Shown: positions 11,560 through 22,928 of the stretch, in pieces
Layout of the letters: every line of letters starts with the position of its first letter
Numbering within the stretch: position 1 is the first letter of the stretch
Assembly: GCF_018139145.2 (NCBI RefSeq)
Contig: NC_059478.1
Span: 5,084,001-5,148,000, forward strand
Source: Gymnogyps californianus
Lineage: Eukaryota; Chordata; Aves; Accipitriformes; Cathartidae
Direction of reading: 5' to 3'
DNA length: 64,000 bases
The notes under the pieces: generated by a model
What the model was told of the DNA's origin: nothing
The model's input: only the letters and a program-made list of their open reading frames with translations
Database searches by the model: none
Made by a program: the position numbers and the translations under genes

Positions 11560-11589
11560 TTAGCAGAACCCTCCACTGGTGTTCGGTTG

Positions 11590-11995
11590 GTACCTGCTTA
11601 ACGCTCCGCTCACGTCCTCCTCGGGTCGCTGCAGAGGGAAGGAGGAACCCATTTGCATCGCCTCTGCTCGTAGCTTGCCGCTCGCGGGGAATCCTGTATG
11701 TCTAGCCCGTGTGCGGTGGCCATGGGCAGCGATGCTGCCACCGACCGTGGGCCAGCCCTGCCACGGCGCTGGCATTGTCCCCGCCTGCGGCCGTGTGGCA
11801 GACGTGGAGCAGGACGCTTGGGGCACCAGCTGCCGTGCATCCATGTGCCACCGCCGGCCAGCCCTTGGAGGCACTGGGGTCTCAGCCAGGTCCCCTGGGC
11901 AAGCGAAGCCAAGAGCGGGAGCGGTGGGAGCTGCGGCAGAGGCGGCTGCCCCAAGCCCGGTCCCAAGCAGAGCTATCTCAGGGCCAAGCGTCGAC
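11590..11995. promoter_or_regulatory. internal CpG island
   Basis: I count about 33 CpG dinucleotides in about 400 bases of roughly 60-65% GC, far denser than the flanks and approaching the expected rate. The borders are sharp: AT-rich DNA starts at about 12005. A 169-codon plus-strand open frame spans it, but overlapping long frames exist on both strands, as is usual in CpG islands. It could be an alternative or intragenic promoter, a GC-rich enhancer or an exonic remnant. No TATA box or recognised first exon was found. Confidence 0.5.
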
Positions 11996-12004
11996 TCTGC
12001 CACA

Positions 12005-12370
12005 GCTCAGGTGTTCAACCAAATTAATTTTTATCATAACCAAAGTGACTGGTCAGTGGAATCCAAACAGGCTTTTCCTAGTCATTGAGACCGTTTCATA
12101 GCGAGAGCAATTTTGGGAGCTTATTTTCCACTTCATTGAGTGCCATGTTACTGCAAATGAATATATTCCTTGGTTGGTGTGATGGAAAATACAGCTGTAA
12201 ATGCTTTCTGCTTCATTTGGGTAAAGAGCTCCAGATAGGACTAAATATAAAGAGAATTTAAATGCTCTACTTCATTAAAAAAGTTGTTTCCCATTCTCTT
12301 TCTTCCTGAAAACACAGGGCTGCTAGTGGAGAGAGTGAAAGGAGGATTTAAATTTACATCAGTGTCATGC
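12005..12370. other. AT-rich block resembling a conserved non-coding element
   Basis: This block abuts the CpG island at 11590-11995 and switches abruptly to AT-rich sequence with TAATTTTTAT, GAATATATTC, AGCTGTAAATG and TTAAATGC-like stretches and very few CpG. In vertebrate gene deserts such islands of AT-rich, complex sequence often prove to be conserved enhancers. Conservation cannot be seen from one sequence, so this is inference from composition and contrast. Confidence 0.3.
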
Positions 12371-15300
12371 TAACCCAGCTGATCACTCCCCACCCATGAC
12401 TGACGGTAGATGTCTGCCAGCAGCTTGCTCTCCGGAGGTTCAGAGAGGTGGGAAGCTGAAGGCAGAGGACGGGATGCCCAACACTGGAGCCTGAGGCCAT
12501 GGCATGTCCGTCTGTTTATCTCTATGTCAGCATACATAATCACCTTCAGCTGGTGGTTCAGCCTTGGAGGCAGCAGGACACATTAGCAAAGGCATGAAGC
12601 CCAAAAACCTAATTCTTTCGGCTGAGCTGGGGCCCACCTAGAGGTTCCTAGAGACCCATGCCACCGTTTCCACCCAGCCTCGATGATGGGGTCAGAGATC
12701 CTTACCTCCTGCACAGCCACCAGCGCTAGAGAGGTTTGAGGACCTGGAAGGTGGTCTGACTGCCTTCTAAACGATCTCAGTGGCCATCCAGCTGGCTGCA
12801 TCCAAGAGTCAATTACTAGCTCATTTTCTTCTGCCACAGACTAGAGAGACTCATACCAGGTAATGGGCATGCAGCACTTCATATTGACCTCTGGAGTGAA
12901 GTGCTACCTCATCCCACAGCCATAAGGAACTCTCCTGGCTTGTTGTCACTCCTGGTTTACCCTGTTCAGGAGGGCAATAAACCCCGCCGGCCAGTGTCTT
13001 ATTTCCTGATCCAGCTCCCAGCAAGGAGACAACGATCCTTATTGGCTTCATGGCAGTTGGGATCATGTCCGCACTCTGACATCAGCTCCAAGACGGCACA
13101 AGAGCAAGACCCAGCCTCGGTGGAGAACACTGCTCTGAACAAGCTCATCACGGCTTCTGGCAGAAGACTAAAATCCCATCTTTGAAAGGAGGGGTACAGC
13201 CAGGTTGGGTTGCCATGTCCTCCTGGGGCTCCTTCTTAACATTCGAGAGTCCCAACCTCCTCTGCGTAGCACCAGGTCCTATCACACAGCTTCCTCCCAC
13301 CCCGGAGGTGTTCAGGAGAGGTGGGATCCCTCTCCAAGCTACCCAGCAGTCTAGCAGACTCCGTGCTATCTCACTGAGGCCAAAGCAGGAGGAGGATGCC
13401 TCCTGCTGCGGCTGGGGCTGGCAGCCAAAGTCATTCAGAGCAATCCCATTTCATGCAAAATCTGAACTGATTTCTTCGCTAGAAGTAAAGGGCCATTGCA
13501 GTCCAGGGAGACACCTCAACAAGTCTTCGGAGTCTTTAGCCTTACAAATCCTGTTGGAGCAGGATGTCAGGTTGTGCTCCGCCCTTACTCGATACCAACA
13601 AAGTGAGGGGAAGCTTTCATCTCTGCTAAATCCAATTATAGCCCAGGAAGCAATGCGTTCTAGGCTCACAGGGCTTACAGATAAATAGATCATCTCAGTA
13701 GGGCTGTGGCAGAGTGGGGTGGGATGAGTGATAGGCAGTGGGCTTACATCTGACTGCAGGATAAATAGAGTTCACTTGACTCATAAAATAACCACCTATT
13801 GCAATTTTGCTAAATTTTAAATTGCAACTTCCCCCCCCCCAAGATTTAAGTGGAATTGATAGGAGTGAGTTCCATATAACATATAAGCTTCATAGAAATA
13901 ACTGAAGTTAATTCAGCCTTACATTTGAGTGGAGGAGCCAGGAGCAAAGTGACATCCACGGCTCTGTCCCTCACCTCCAGCACAGGGGTTTGACCAACCA
14001 GCTGCTTTTCACAAACCAGGCAAACCAGAGGGACCCAGATCCAACAATACCATGGATACGAAGAATGAGCCACAGCAGTCTCATTTCAAAGACTTCCCTT
14101 CCCTTTCTCCTCCTCTGAGCGTGAAGTTTCCATCACTCAGTTTGCCAGCAGAACTCAAGGCACTTTATGAAGGCGTTAAACGGCACCATCTCTCTCTCCA
14201 AGGCACGGGGACAACCCAGATGTGCAAGAGAGGGACAGGGAACCTCCCACCCATCATCCAGCTCCAGACAGAGGCACTGATTCACATGCGGCCAGGAGGG
14301 TCCTCCAAGCAGAGAGCGGGTGCCAGAGAGGTGTCCCAGGTCCCACCTCCACACAGCCCTACGACTTCTCCCCTTTTTTCAGACCATCCTAGTGGAGAAG
14401 GTGGAGGAGCTCTGGGGTGGCCTGGGAACAGTGCTCTCACCGGGGCTAGCATAACAGCAGAGAGCGGTGACGAAACTTCCCCAAGGAGACAGCACGGGTC
14501 TCCCACACCCAGCACGTCACCCAGCTAGGATCACACCACCCACTATGCCACAACCCTTCCCTCGCATCTACTATCACTTAAATAGCTAGTAGCAGGTGTG
14601 AACAATTACCGCCTAAAATCTGGATCAAGGACAACGTGATATAATTATTACCTTAATAGCATTTCGAGACTATCACCACCGGCTGGAAGTAAAACTTGTG
14701 TTGAGCGAGTTTAATAAGCATATCATCTAATATAATATTCGCGCAGAAGGGCAGGGTGGCTTTAGGAAGGATTACGGTAGCTTTGCAGCTTTGCGTAGCT
14801 TTACATGGGATATTTCACGTGCAACAGATAAAGCAGGCTGAGCCCACGATAGCTCAAAATCCAGATAGCAGCAGCAGCCTGTAATGCTACCTCCCATCTT
14901 GTGTTAAGTAGGAAATTACAAGCTTACCTCGCACACAGAGACCGGGCAGCAGTGGATTGGTGCTCCGGTTGCCTCTACGATGGCCTCCACGATGGTGGCA
15001 ACCAGCTGGGTCCCCACCGTCATGGTCACTGCCAGCTACTAGTGGCCACAGCTCAGCAGGTGGCCAGCTGAGACCTGATGAAGGCATCACACCAGTGCAT
15101 CATTCCCCACCAGTCCACAGTGGGCTCCAGATCTGCCTGGGTAAAGCCCCACGGGGACTAGATCCAACCTCCTTGGCAACGCTCCCCCCATCCCTGCCCA
15201 CGCTCTGCAGAAGCTGGACGGGAGCACGTCCCAGAGGGACCTGGGACTGGGTTAACTGGGCTCAGGGGAGCCCAGCTCTACATGCATCAGCTCCGCACGG

Positions 15301-15734
15301 CGCGGTGAGTCCATATTCCTCCCCCCGCCTGATGCCTTCCCCAGCCCAGGAGCCTTCACTGGCTCTGACCAAAGGCTTGCACCCCCAGAAGCAACCGGGC
15401 ACCTCAAGGCTTGTGCTTCCCTCCAGCGTGAATTACTGCCAAGGGAGCTGCGGGTAAGGAGTCACCGGGGATTTTCAGCTAGCCCTGCTGGTTAATGCAC
15501 CCACGGGGACTTAAATCAAAGCAAAGGGAAGGCGGGTGATTGCACAACAGCTCAAGGAGTATATTGCACACGTCTGACCCCTGAAACTCCCTGCCACAAG
15601 GCACCAGGAATGTTAAGTGGGGTTTTTTTCAGGATTAGAGACTTTCCTAAGCCTAACAGATATCCAAAATTATTCTTTATGAAGGACTAAAAAACCGACA
15701 AGAGCTCTGCAAGAGAAAGAGGTACGTCTCAAAT
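12371..15734. other. non-coding stretch
   Basis: No gene. A ten-C run lies at 13831-13840 next to a 9-bp inverted repeat (13799-13827). An AT-rich stretch with several TAATA/TTAATA cores lies at 14570-14800. Strong minus-strand donor-like GAGGTAAGC stands at about 14920-14930, but I could not pair it with a good acceptor. The remainder is unremarkable. Confidence 0.55.
13799..13827. repeat. TTGCAATTT inverted repeat
   Basis: TTGCAATTT at 13799-13807 and AAATTGCAA at 13819-13827 are exact inverted copies around an 11-nt spacer. TTGCAA is also a C/EBP half-site core, so the arrangement could be a paired binding site or a small cruciform. It lies directly before a C10 run. Confidence 0.6.
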
Positions 15735-15870
15735 TCCGGCACGGCTATCCAATGCAGAAGGTGCCCGTCAGCAACCGAGAACCCAGACTGCCCTCCGCTC
15801 CGGCCAGCCGGGCCTTAGGTAATGTCCTATATAAAGCACTTGCGTCCGCACGCTGCCCCGGTGAGCATCT
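15735..15870 (+). promoter_or_regulatory. possible core promoter: CCAAT and TATATAAAG
   Basis: A CCAAT motif lies at about 15748 and a canonical TATATAAAG at 15829-15837, in a locally CpG-enriched patch. A predicted start would fall near 15860, in a CpG-containing pyrimidine-rich stretch, immediately followed by CCG|GTGAGC, a donor-like site. The order CCAAT-TATA-start-donor is right for a Pol II promoter with a very short first exon. No product can be proposed. Confidence 0.22.
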
Positions 15871-15879
15871 CAGAAATAT

Positions 15880-16165
15880 TGCCTCGCTGCCTAATATATG
15901 CATTGGGTGTTGCTCAGCTTTTGAACCATCGGGTCGCCTTGTCGTTAATTAATGCATCGCTAAAATTATGTTTGGGGGCTACTAAGGTTTATTGGGTAGA
16001 AAATTATTTCAAATACAGAGAGCAGGCAGTGAAGATTGGAAATATGTTTTCAAGTATAAAGCTAATTGCTACAGGGAATCCCTTTGGGATCCATTTGGAG
16101 CCCTTGCTTTTTTATTTCCTTCCGTCGTTAATGACCCAGCCAAGGTTTGTAAAACAGCAAATGCA
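15880..16165. other. AT-rich block resembling a conserved non-coding element
   Basis: It contains CCTAATATATGCAT, GTTAATTAATGCAT, TAAAATTATG, GAAAATTATTTC and GCTAATTGC: many homeodomain (TAATTA) and POU-like (ATGCAT) cores in 285 bases. Strongly AT-rich, it contrasts with the CpG-rich patches on both sides (15735-15870 and 16185-16270). A 121-codon open frame runs across it without a recognisable domain. Regulatory function is inferred. Confidence 0.33.
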
Positions 16166-18229
16166 CAACTGCGTGCTGATGGTGTGACGCCCTGCACGCC
16201 GGCAGCCGGCGCGAGGTGGGATCCGCTATGTCTCCACGGTGCCGGCAGTGCCCGGAGCGGTCCTCAGCCACGTGCCCTGTCGCAGCAGACCAGGGCAGCC
16301 TGGCAATGGTGGTGACCATGTTGGGTCCAGCTCTGGTCTCAGCCGTGGGGCTGCTCACCATCCTTCTGCTCTCTGTAGGAGACCACTGAGCCAGAGGAGA
16401 AGCCCATCCCACCCTCACCCTCCTGCTGATGCGGGCATTTCTGGAGAGGAACACCAAGAGAAGGCTCTGCCGCTCCCAGGAGAGCTTCGCGCAGGTCCCA
16501 CACCCACACCAGTGTTGGCAACTGGGCTTGAGGTCTCCATGGGTCCAGAAGCAAGACTGCATAGATGCAGCCTTGAAAGCGAGGCTAGCCTAAGGCCAGA
16601 CCTGTGACCAAAAGACTTTGCTTTCACATCCCAGCGACCCCAAAGTACCTGTTTGCCTGAGAAAAGATGTCCTGCCTCAGGGTGACATCCTGCAGGCCTC
16701 CAGTCATCCCAGTAGGAAGGAGCAAATCCTCATTTCCAGGAAGGTTTCAATTTCTCACAGGCAGGATCACTTGATCAAGGAACAAAAATAAAAATATAGT
16801 AACTTCCCAGCGCAGGCTCAGCCACAATCAAATCAGGAATCGCCGAGAGTGGCTACCTTGCAGAACATCTCATGAGGATGCTGCAAAGGCAGGGGTCAAG
16901 AGCAAGGTCCTCCCTGGCTTCTTGCCACGATGCCTGACTCCTGACATCGACAGCAAAGCCCCTGCTGACCTGCCCCGGGCAGGGATGCCACACGCTGCCG
17001 CCCGGGCAGGCATTTGTGCATGCTTAAGTGCTTTTCTGGACCACAGCCCAAGTGAATTGAGGTGTTTTGAGTGGCACAGATGGGATTTTTCTGCTTTTTG
17101 TTTTTTGCCTCTGAGATGTAAAAAACTGCACGCTGGTGATCCAGACAGGTGACTGACCTGGACACACATGGAACAGTTTTCTTCATAAAAACCATCCTTG
17201 CTCCTTACTCAATTTGGCGGGCGGTGGGGACAACACATGACATTAAGCTGTCTTATTTGCTATGTCCAGCCACTGCCTTGCTCTATTTTATTTTGCTTCC
17301 TAGGGGAAGCTTCTCCCCCTATAACTGCCCCTCCTTCCAGCCCCTTTGAGGCATGCAAGGTTTCAACACAAGCCAGGCATCGGGATCCTGCTCCCAGTCT
17401 TGGCTCAGAGGGTCTGGATGTCAGCAGGGCTGCCAAGGAACACAGAGGTCTGACCCATCACCCGGGGACATCCGCAAACCGAGCCCGTCACGACCCCACG
17501 CCAGGCAGGGCAGGCTGGAGTTACTCAGACGTTGGGATTTGCTGATGCTCCCTCTTCCCCCAGCGAAACAGTTGCCCTGGGAGCGTGACGGCAGCCAGCA
17601 GTGCCGAGGAGGAGATGATCCATCTCCCACCGAGCTGGCCAACACAAAGAAATGAAAATTGTGCTGTGCTGCCCGAAATCGCCCACCCTCTAGAATTCCT
17701 CCTTCCAGAAAATACCAACAAAAAAAACCAATTCCCAGCCAAAAACAACCCTAATTTTTTTTTTTTTTTTTAAGAAGCCATATACAGTGAAGGAGGCCAC
17801 CTTGTCCAGTGGCCAGGCTGGAGCTCTGGCCGTGTCCAGTCGTTCCCAACTCAATCCCTGATATAACTGGAAGACCAAACCAAATCATTTCATCACCACC
17901 AGATTTTTTTTCACCTCCTGCTCCCATAGCTGCCTCTCCTGCCTGGACCGCAGGCTTTTTGAGGTAGGACCTGGTTCTCCCTAAGAGGATCTCCTAGTGC
18001 TGGCATGGCCAGCCTCAATTCAGCGGCAGGGACGTTTCTATCATTAGTAGCCAAGTGAGGGACCACGTACACTTGAAAACAAAACCTGGTTTCAAGACAT
18101 TTTCATCTGATGCAGCCCATGTTAGGCAGAGCCGTGCCCAGCAGGCACCACCTCCTAGGCTCAGCACCGTGCAAGTAGTGTGGGGTTATAAAGCTTTCCT
18201 TTAACCATGCCCTGAACATGGAGCTAGTG
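16166..18229. other. non-coding; short CpG cluster and T-run
   Basis: About 13 CpG lie within 16185-16285, including GCCGGC repeated at 16198-16203 and 16205-16210. A run of 17 T occupies 17755-17771. No gene or interspersed repeat is recognised. Confidence 0.55.
17755..17771 (+). repeat. poly(T) run of 17
   Basis: Seventeen T between an A/C-rich stretch and TAAGAAGCC. It could be the tail of a minus-strand retroposed sequence, but no recognisable body follows. Confidence 0.85.
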
Positions 18230-18500
18230 GTTACGGGCTCCCAGAGACCGTAGTTCAGACAGCTTCGTCTCTCCGCCTTGGCGGCAGGCAGGCACGTCCG
18301 CTCCCCGCGCCGTTACAGAAACAACGCTCTTTGAAATGCAGATCCTGCCCCGCTTTGTTCCCCGCATCTTTGTAGGTGCCGGATTTACAACGCCCTCGCA
18401 TCTTGATCACTGCCCTTACACCAAGGCCCGCTGTACTGTCCGTGTACACCGAGCTCTCGTTAGTGTTCGGGACCAGGCAAACCCCGGGAGCCTTTTACCT
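18230..18500. promoter_or_regulatory. CpG-enriched segment, possibly regulatory
   Basis: Nearly 20 CpG lie in about 270 bases, with CCGCC-TT-GGCGG as a short inverted repeat at 18273-18284. It is less dense than a classical island, yet clearly above its surroundings. Retained CpG outside islands often signals constraint or lack of methylation. Confidence 0.3.
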
Positions 18501-21500
18501 CCCTCGGCTTCTCTCGACTGATGCTCGGGCAGGGAGACACGGCGATGCAAAGCCCAGGGTCAGCAACAGCCAGCCAGATCACAGGATGCTTTTCAAGATC
18601 AAGTCCTTGGTTCAGAAAGCTGCTCGGAGGAGCAGTTATTCACATGTCTGTCCTGGTGCCAGCGAGGGGGAGATCACAAATGAGAGCAAATTACTGCTCG
18701 TGCAACAGCAGCTGGAGATATCAGTCCCCCTCTGGGCATGGGCAACTCCTGCGCAACAGGGAGACGCATCCATAGAGCTTCAGATGGAGATGGATTTGGG
18801 ATCCCTGCGACGCTGAGGCTCACCTCCCCTTGACGCAGGTGTCTGCCCCAGCCTGTCTCCCCTGTCCTCCACCAACAAGCTCAAGCTGCCAAGAGGAACG
18901 TGGCTCGCAGTCTGCTGGCAGACGCCCCATCCTTTTCAATTACGTGCAGTCCAATTCCCATCACGAGGAGGCGAGCCAGGAGGAAATGCCACCAAAGTCA
19001 GCGGAGTCGTGCTGCATAGTCTGGAGCGAGCGGGAGGAGATGCTAAGCCTGGCCTACACACATCGTCTGGGCTTCTTATGCCTGCCCCGTGCTGGCTCAA
19101 TCCTCATTTAAATTTATGGCATCCATTCCCAAACTGGCACGACGCGTTTACAATTAACAAGAGGGACGTGGGGAGATGTATCCTTTTTTCTTTAAAGCTG
19201 AACATCAGACACTGTACCAGCCTCTGCTCCCTGCAATGGAAAGCCTGCTCTGAAACCCAGTCCCCAGCTACCAGCCTAAAAGCCAAACCATACAGCCTTG
19301 ACCCCAGCAAACATCACCCATTAAAACACACAGCTCTAGTTTAAACCTTTCCCAGGCTAGAGCCCTAATGATTTGAGCCCTCAGCCTGGCTTAGCCCACT
19401 CACTAGGGATGCACTGCAGAAGTGGACACCAGCACTGATATCCTCTGGGGTGCAGCCAACATACCCCAACACTTTGGCAGCCACCAGCCAAGGGAAAGGA
19501 TGCTACGGGGCTGTTCCCGCTGGCCCAGCTCCCAGATTAGAGGAGCAAGCCCCCTTTTTACTGCCTGCCCTCTCCCCAGGCTTAGGACAGCTCAGAAGGA
19601 CAGCTCAGCACATCCAGGAGCTGCCCGGGATCTCCATCCCAGTGCTTCTGTTAGACCAAAGGGTCTAGAGCCATGGCCATGCCCCAGGCTGCAGGACCAG
19701 CCCAAGGAAAGTCCAAAAACCACCACTATAACATGACACGGGAAGCAAATGAGGAAGATTAGCAGCTCCATGAATTTCCTAGGGCCTTACAACAGCAGAG
19801 GAATTATTTCAGAGAATTGTAAGATCTGAGGAAGCCTCCAGGCACCAGAAGGAAGCCAAATAAAGCCCCGTGCTCTCTGTTGGCTGACCAGGGAAATTTC
19901 TCACTGTCCCCAGATGTGTTTCCAGTTGTGGCCACTCTCCACCACCTCAGAGAGAGACAGGACCACCGCCAAACCCAGGAGCCAAATTAGGCATCAATGG
20001 AGACGAGGATTCCTCCCTAGACCCTGTGGAGGACAGCAGACGCCCTGAGGCGTGGGATTAATATAAGCTAAAGACAGCACGAACAAAGATCAATCCAGTC
20101 TCACTTCGACACATCAGATACCCAAGGACTCTCCCCTCTGGAAAGGCTCTGAATGAATAATCCTTCCCATGAATATTGAGAGCTATCTTGAAACAGTGGC
20201 TGTCCCTTCCCACCCACCTGCCCTTTTGAAGGCCAGGATTATCCACCAGAATGATCTCTTTCAAGGCTCCGAAATTGCTTCTAAAATCCCGTCTAAATTT
20301 ATTTATGACCAGCTTACCACACAGGGATGTATCTTTCTCGACCAGAGTCCTTACAAAAGCCACCGCATTAACACCTGGATGTCTTTTAAACCCTACCGGT
20401 GGCTAAATCTAATCCCACTTACTATAGAAAGTCTGGGATGCAGCCAGAGTATTTTCCCTGTCCGAAGGCGGGGACCCTTGGTAGGACCCCAGCCCTCTCC
20501 TTCCTCCGTCCCCTTGGGAGGAACAGGGAGGGAGAGTGACTGAACTTCTTAAAGCCTGGTCCAACGCCCCAAAAGATGTATTTATAGACTCTGTGGCTGG
20601 AACGCCATAAATTTTTATTTCACCTCTGCGAGGGCTATTTTGGGCTTGTCTGCCACCGAGACCAGGCCAGCAGCGAGCAGAACCTGGCCCTTCCCTGGCG
20701 CAGCAACTGATACCAAGCAAGGAGAAACGTACCCATCCAGACATCTGGGGTGGGAGGAGGTCCCCGTGATCTGCAGGACTACGTGGCAGCCTTTCCAGCC
20801 TGTACTGCAGGGGCTAAGGCCATTCTTCAAACTCCTTGCCGCTTTCTAAGTGATTTCTAACTCCCATTCACACCAGGAAGGACCACTATGCTTCTGAGAC
20901 CTTTTGGAAACTTAAATAAAGAGTCAGAGACTCTCAAGAGATTTGCAGCCATGAGAGCCAGCAGTGGAGGGAAATGCTATCCAGCACCAGGAACAGATGC
21001 TGAGGGGCTGAAAACCGGTGTCAAGCCTCTGGGATCTCCTGGAGATACACTGAGTGCCGGGGTTGGCGGGGGACCTGGCCTCCAGAAGAACACCGCAGAC
21101 AAACAGCACACCTGGACCATCTTTTATCATGCCACAGGAATTCAGAGGGTCTTTCCACCCCAGTAAAAGTTTGGGATTTAGATGCTCAGCGATACGGTTG
21201 GAACAATTTCCTTGATCTTTTATTACCCTGGTAAATAATTTATTGGGACAGCCATTTTAAAAAATCCCATAAAAGACCTATAAAACATATTTATCACACA
21301 AAAAACCCCGCTCCGTGGCTCCAACCAACAAGCTGAAAACTTGTTTGTATACTTCACTGCACATAAACTAACCAATGCCTTGTGACAGCTTTAAGCTTTT
21401 TAACAGCTCTCTCCCTGCTGCTTTTTATTTCCATTTTTCTTTCTGTGACTTCAGAAGGAATAAAAAGAAGAACCCACCACAACAGGAGAGGTTTCTGCTT

Positions 21501-22910
21501 TTGGACAGATATTGACAACGGGGAACTGCCCCCTCAGTTTTCCTGATACCCGGTAACTTTAGCAAACGATGCTTCTTTTGGCTGAAAAATGCAACTCAAA
21601 GCTGCGGTTATTCATAGCACGTCAGGACACCGGGGTTGGCAGCCATACACAAAGGGATGGATGCGTGTGTGACCGAGGTGCTAGTGGTACAGGCATCAAG
21701 CCACCTATTTGTGCCTCAGTTTCCCTCCTGAGAGCAAAGGCATCCATAAGGCACTTCTATCTTCTTCTGCTGGCAGAGGGCAGGGTCGTTGTTTTGTCCA
21801 AGACTTGGATAAATGGAGAATCCAAAGAGAGGGCTGAGGAATGTGTTTTCCCACCCAAAACATGCACGAGCCACATGCACCAAAGCTTTTTGGCACTCCC
21901 TTGGACACCAGAGGATCCAGTCAGATGAAGCCTGGCCAGCAGGACGAGACCTCAGCCTGCTGCCAAAGTACAAAACCAGAACCCAAACCACATTTATTGC
22001 TGCAAGCGGGATGCCTGGTGCCAGGCAGTCGCACGGCCTCCAAAAGCAGACCAACCCACATCCCCCTGCACTGTGCCCGCAAACCCAGACCTCATCAGGG
22101 ACAGCTTTGCCCAGCAAAACGCCAACAAACACAGATGACCTGGCATGGGGCAACCAACCTTCATACCTGGGGATGGACTGAGGTGTGCTTCTCCTCTTCC
22201 CAGGAGCAAGTGGAGATGTGGGAGCAGCAGTGAGGCCGGATCGAGCCTGGAGCCCCTCTGCCGTGATGCAGAGCCGATCTTTCAATCACACACAGAAGCA
22301 CTCTGAGGAGGGAGAACAGAGTCCTCCCACGCTGGGGCAGCGGAGGTGGCCATCAGAGGGCTGCCAAAGCACACAGACACCCAGGCGTGCACAAAGCCTG
22401 CTCCAGATGGCATCTGTGAGAGGGAGCCAGGAGCTGTCTGGGTCGGAGCGCTCCCCATGCGATTTGGCTCTCCCCCATCCCCAGACATCTCCAAAAACCC
22501 TCATCCCAGTCCTGGTTCCAACACAGGAGTGATGTAATCCAGTAAAATGCCTTTTCAGGACACGGTCAACACTCCCACTGTGCTCCCCCCTTCACTCAGC
22601 TTCCCCTCTGCCTTCCCAAAGCCCGCACCAGGCACTTGAGCTACAGCTGCTTTCATACCCATGTGAGCCAAAACGCTCCTGTCCACACTGGCTGGTTCTC
22701 CATAACGGCTGCTCTCTGCTTCCACCACTTGCTCTACAGAGAGATCAGAAGTTCAGAGCAAACTCGAGCGGCCAGCATGGCCATATGATGAAGAACAAGC
22801 TCTGAAAAGAAGGTCAGTGGTCAAAGTAAGCTGGGGCTGGGGTCTCTGCATGCTGGGCATCACTTCTGCCCAGCTTCAGTGCCACCCTGGCTATGGGTAC
22901 ACTTAGAGGG
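18501..22910. other. non-coding; AT-rich blocks at 20.0-20.4 and 21.2-21.5 kb
   Basis: No gene. Bases 20040-20420 are AT-richer and hold a 101-codon minus-strand open frame (20058-20363) with balanced amino-acid composition but no recognised domain and no splice signals that I can pair. Bases 21170-21560 are AT-rich with ATTTATTGGG- and CATATTTATC-like strings. A stretch at about 21670-21740 has GTGCCTCAGTTTCCC, reminiscent of a minus-strand MIR, but the rest does not align well. Confidence 0.5.
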
Positions 22911-22928
22911 CACGTGAGAGCTCACGTG
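22911..22928. promoter_or_regulatory. tandem E-boxes with 6-bp spacer
   Basis: CACGTG at 22911-22916 and again at 22923-22928, separated by exactly six bases. The 18-bp unit is also an almost perfect inverted repeat (CACGTGAG/CTCACGTG around AG). CACGTG is bound by bHLH dimers such as CLOCK:BMAL1, USF, MYC/MAX and TFEB/MITF. Pairs spaced by six or seven bases are the known E1-E2 arrangement for cooperative CLOCK:BMAL1 binding at circadian genes. Two CpG-containing hexamers this close are unlikely by chance in CpG-poor DNA. Confidence 0.45.

Larger units (their letters stand above)
6824..11589. other. non-coding, GC-rich stretch
   Basis: No gene. Contents include a CpG-enriched patch at 7190-7290, short GGCT tandem units near 7702, a purine-rich tract at 7785-7835, a (TCC)n microsatellite at 8564-8586, a low-complexity C/G-rich patch near 9765-9785, an AT-rich stretch at 10400-10530 and a short inverted repeat at 11520-11559. 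No interspersed repeat is recognised. Confidence 0.55.

Noticed and set aside
11530..11560. CR1-like GTTGGACTAGA
   Set aside because: Isolated 11-base match without any flanking CR1 sequence.
14887..15090. Minus-strand exon ending at GAG|GTAAGC near 14928
   Set aside because: The donor is good and a frame is open, but no acceptable polypyrimidine tract and AG lies upstream.
20058..20363. 101-codon minus-strand frame with protein-like composition
   Set aside because: I recognise no family, and no splice sites or promoter could be paired with it. Kept only as part of an AT-rich block.
21640..21760. MIR-like GTGCCTCAGTTTCCC
   Set aside because: Good local string, but spacing to the other MIR blocks is wrong; left as a remark.
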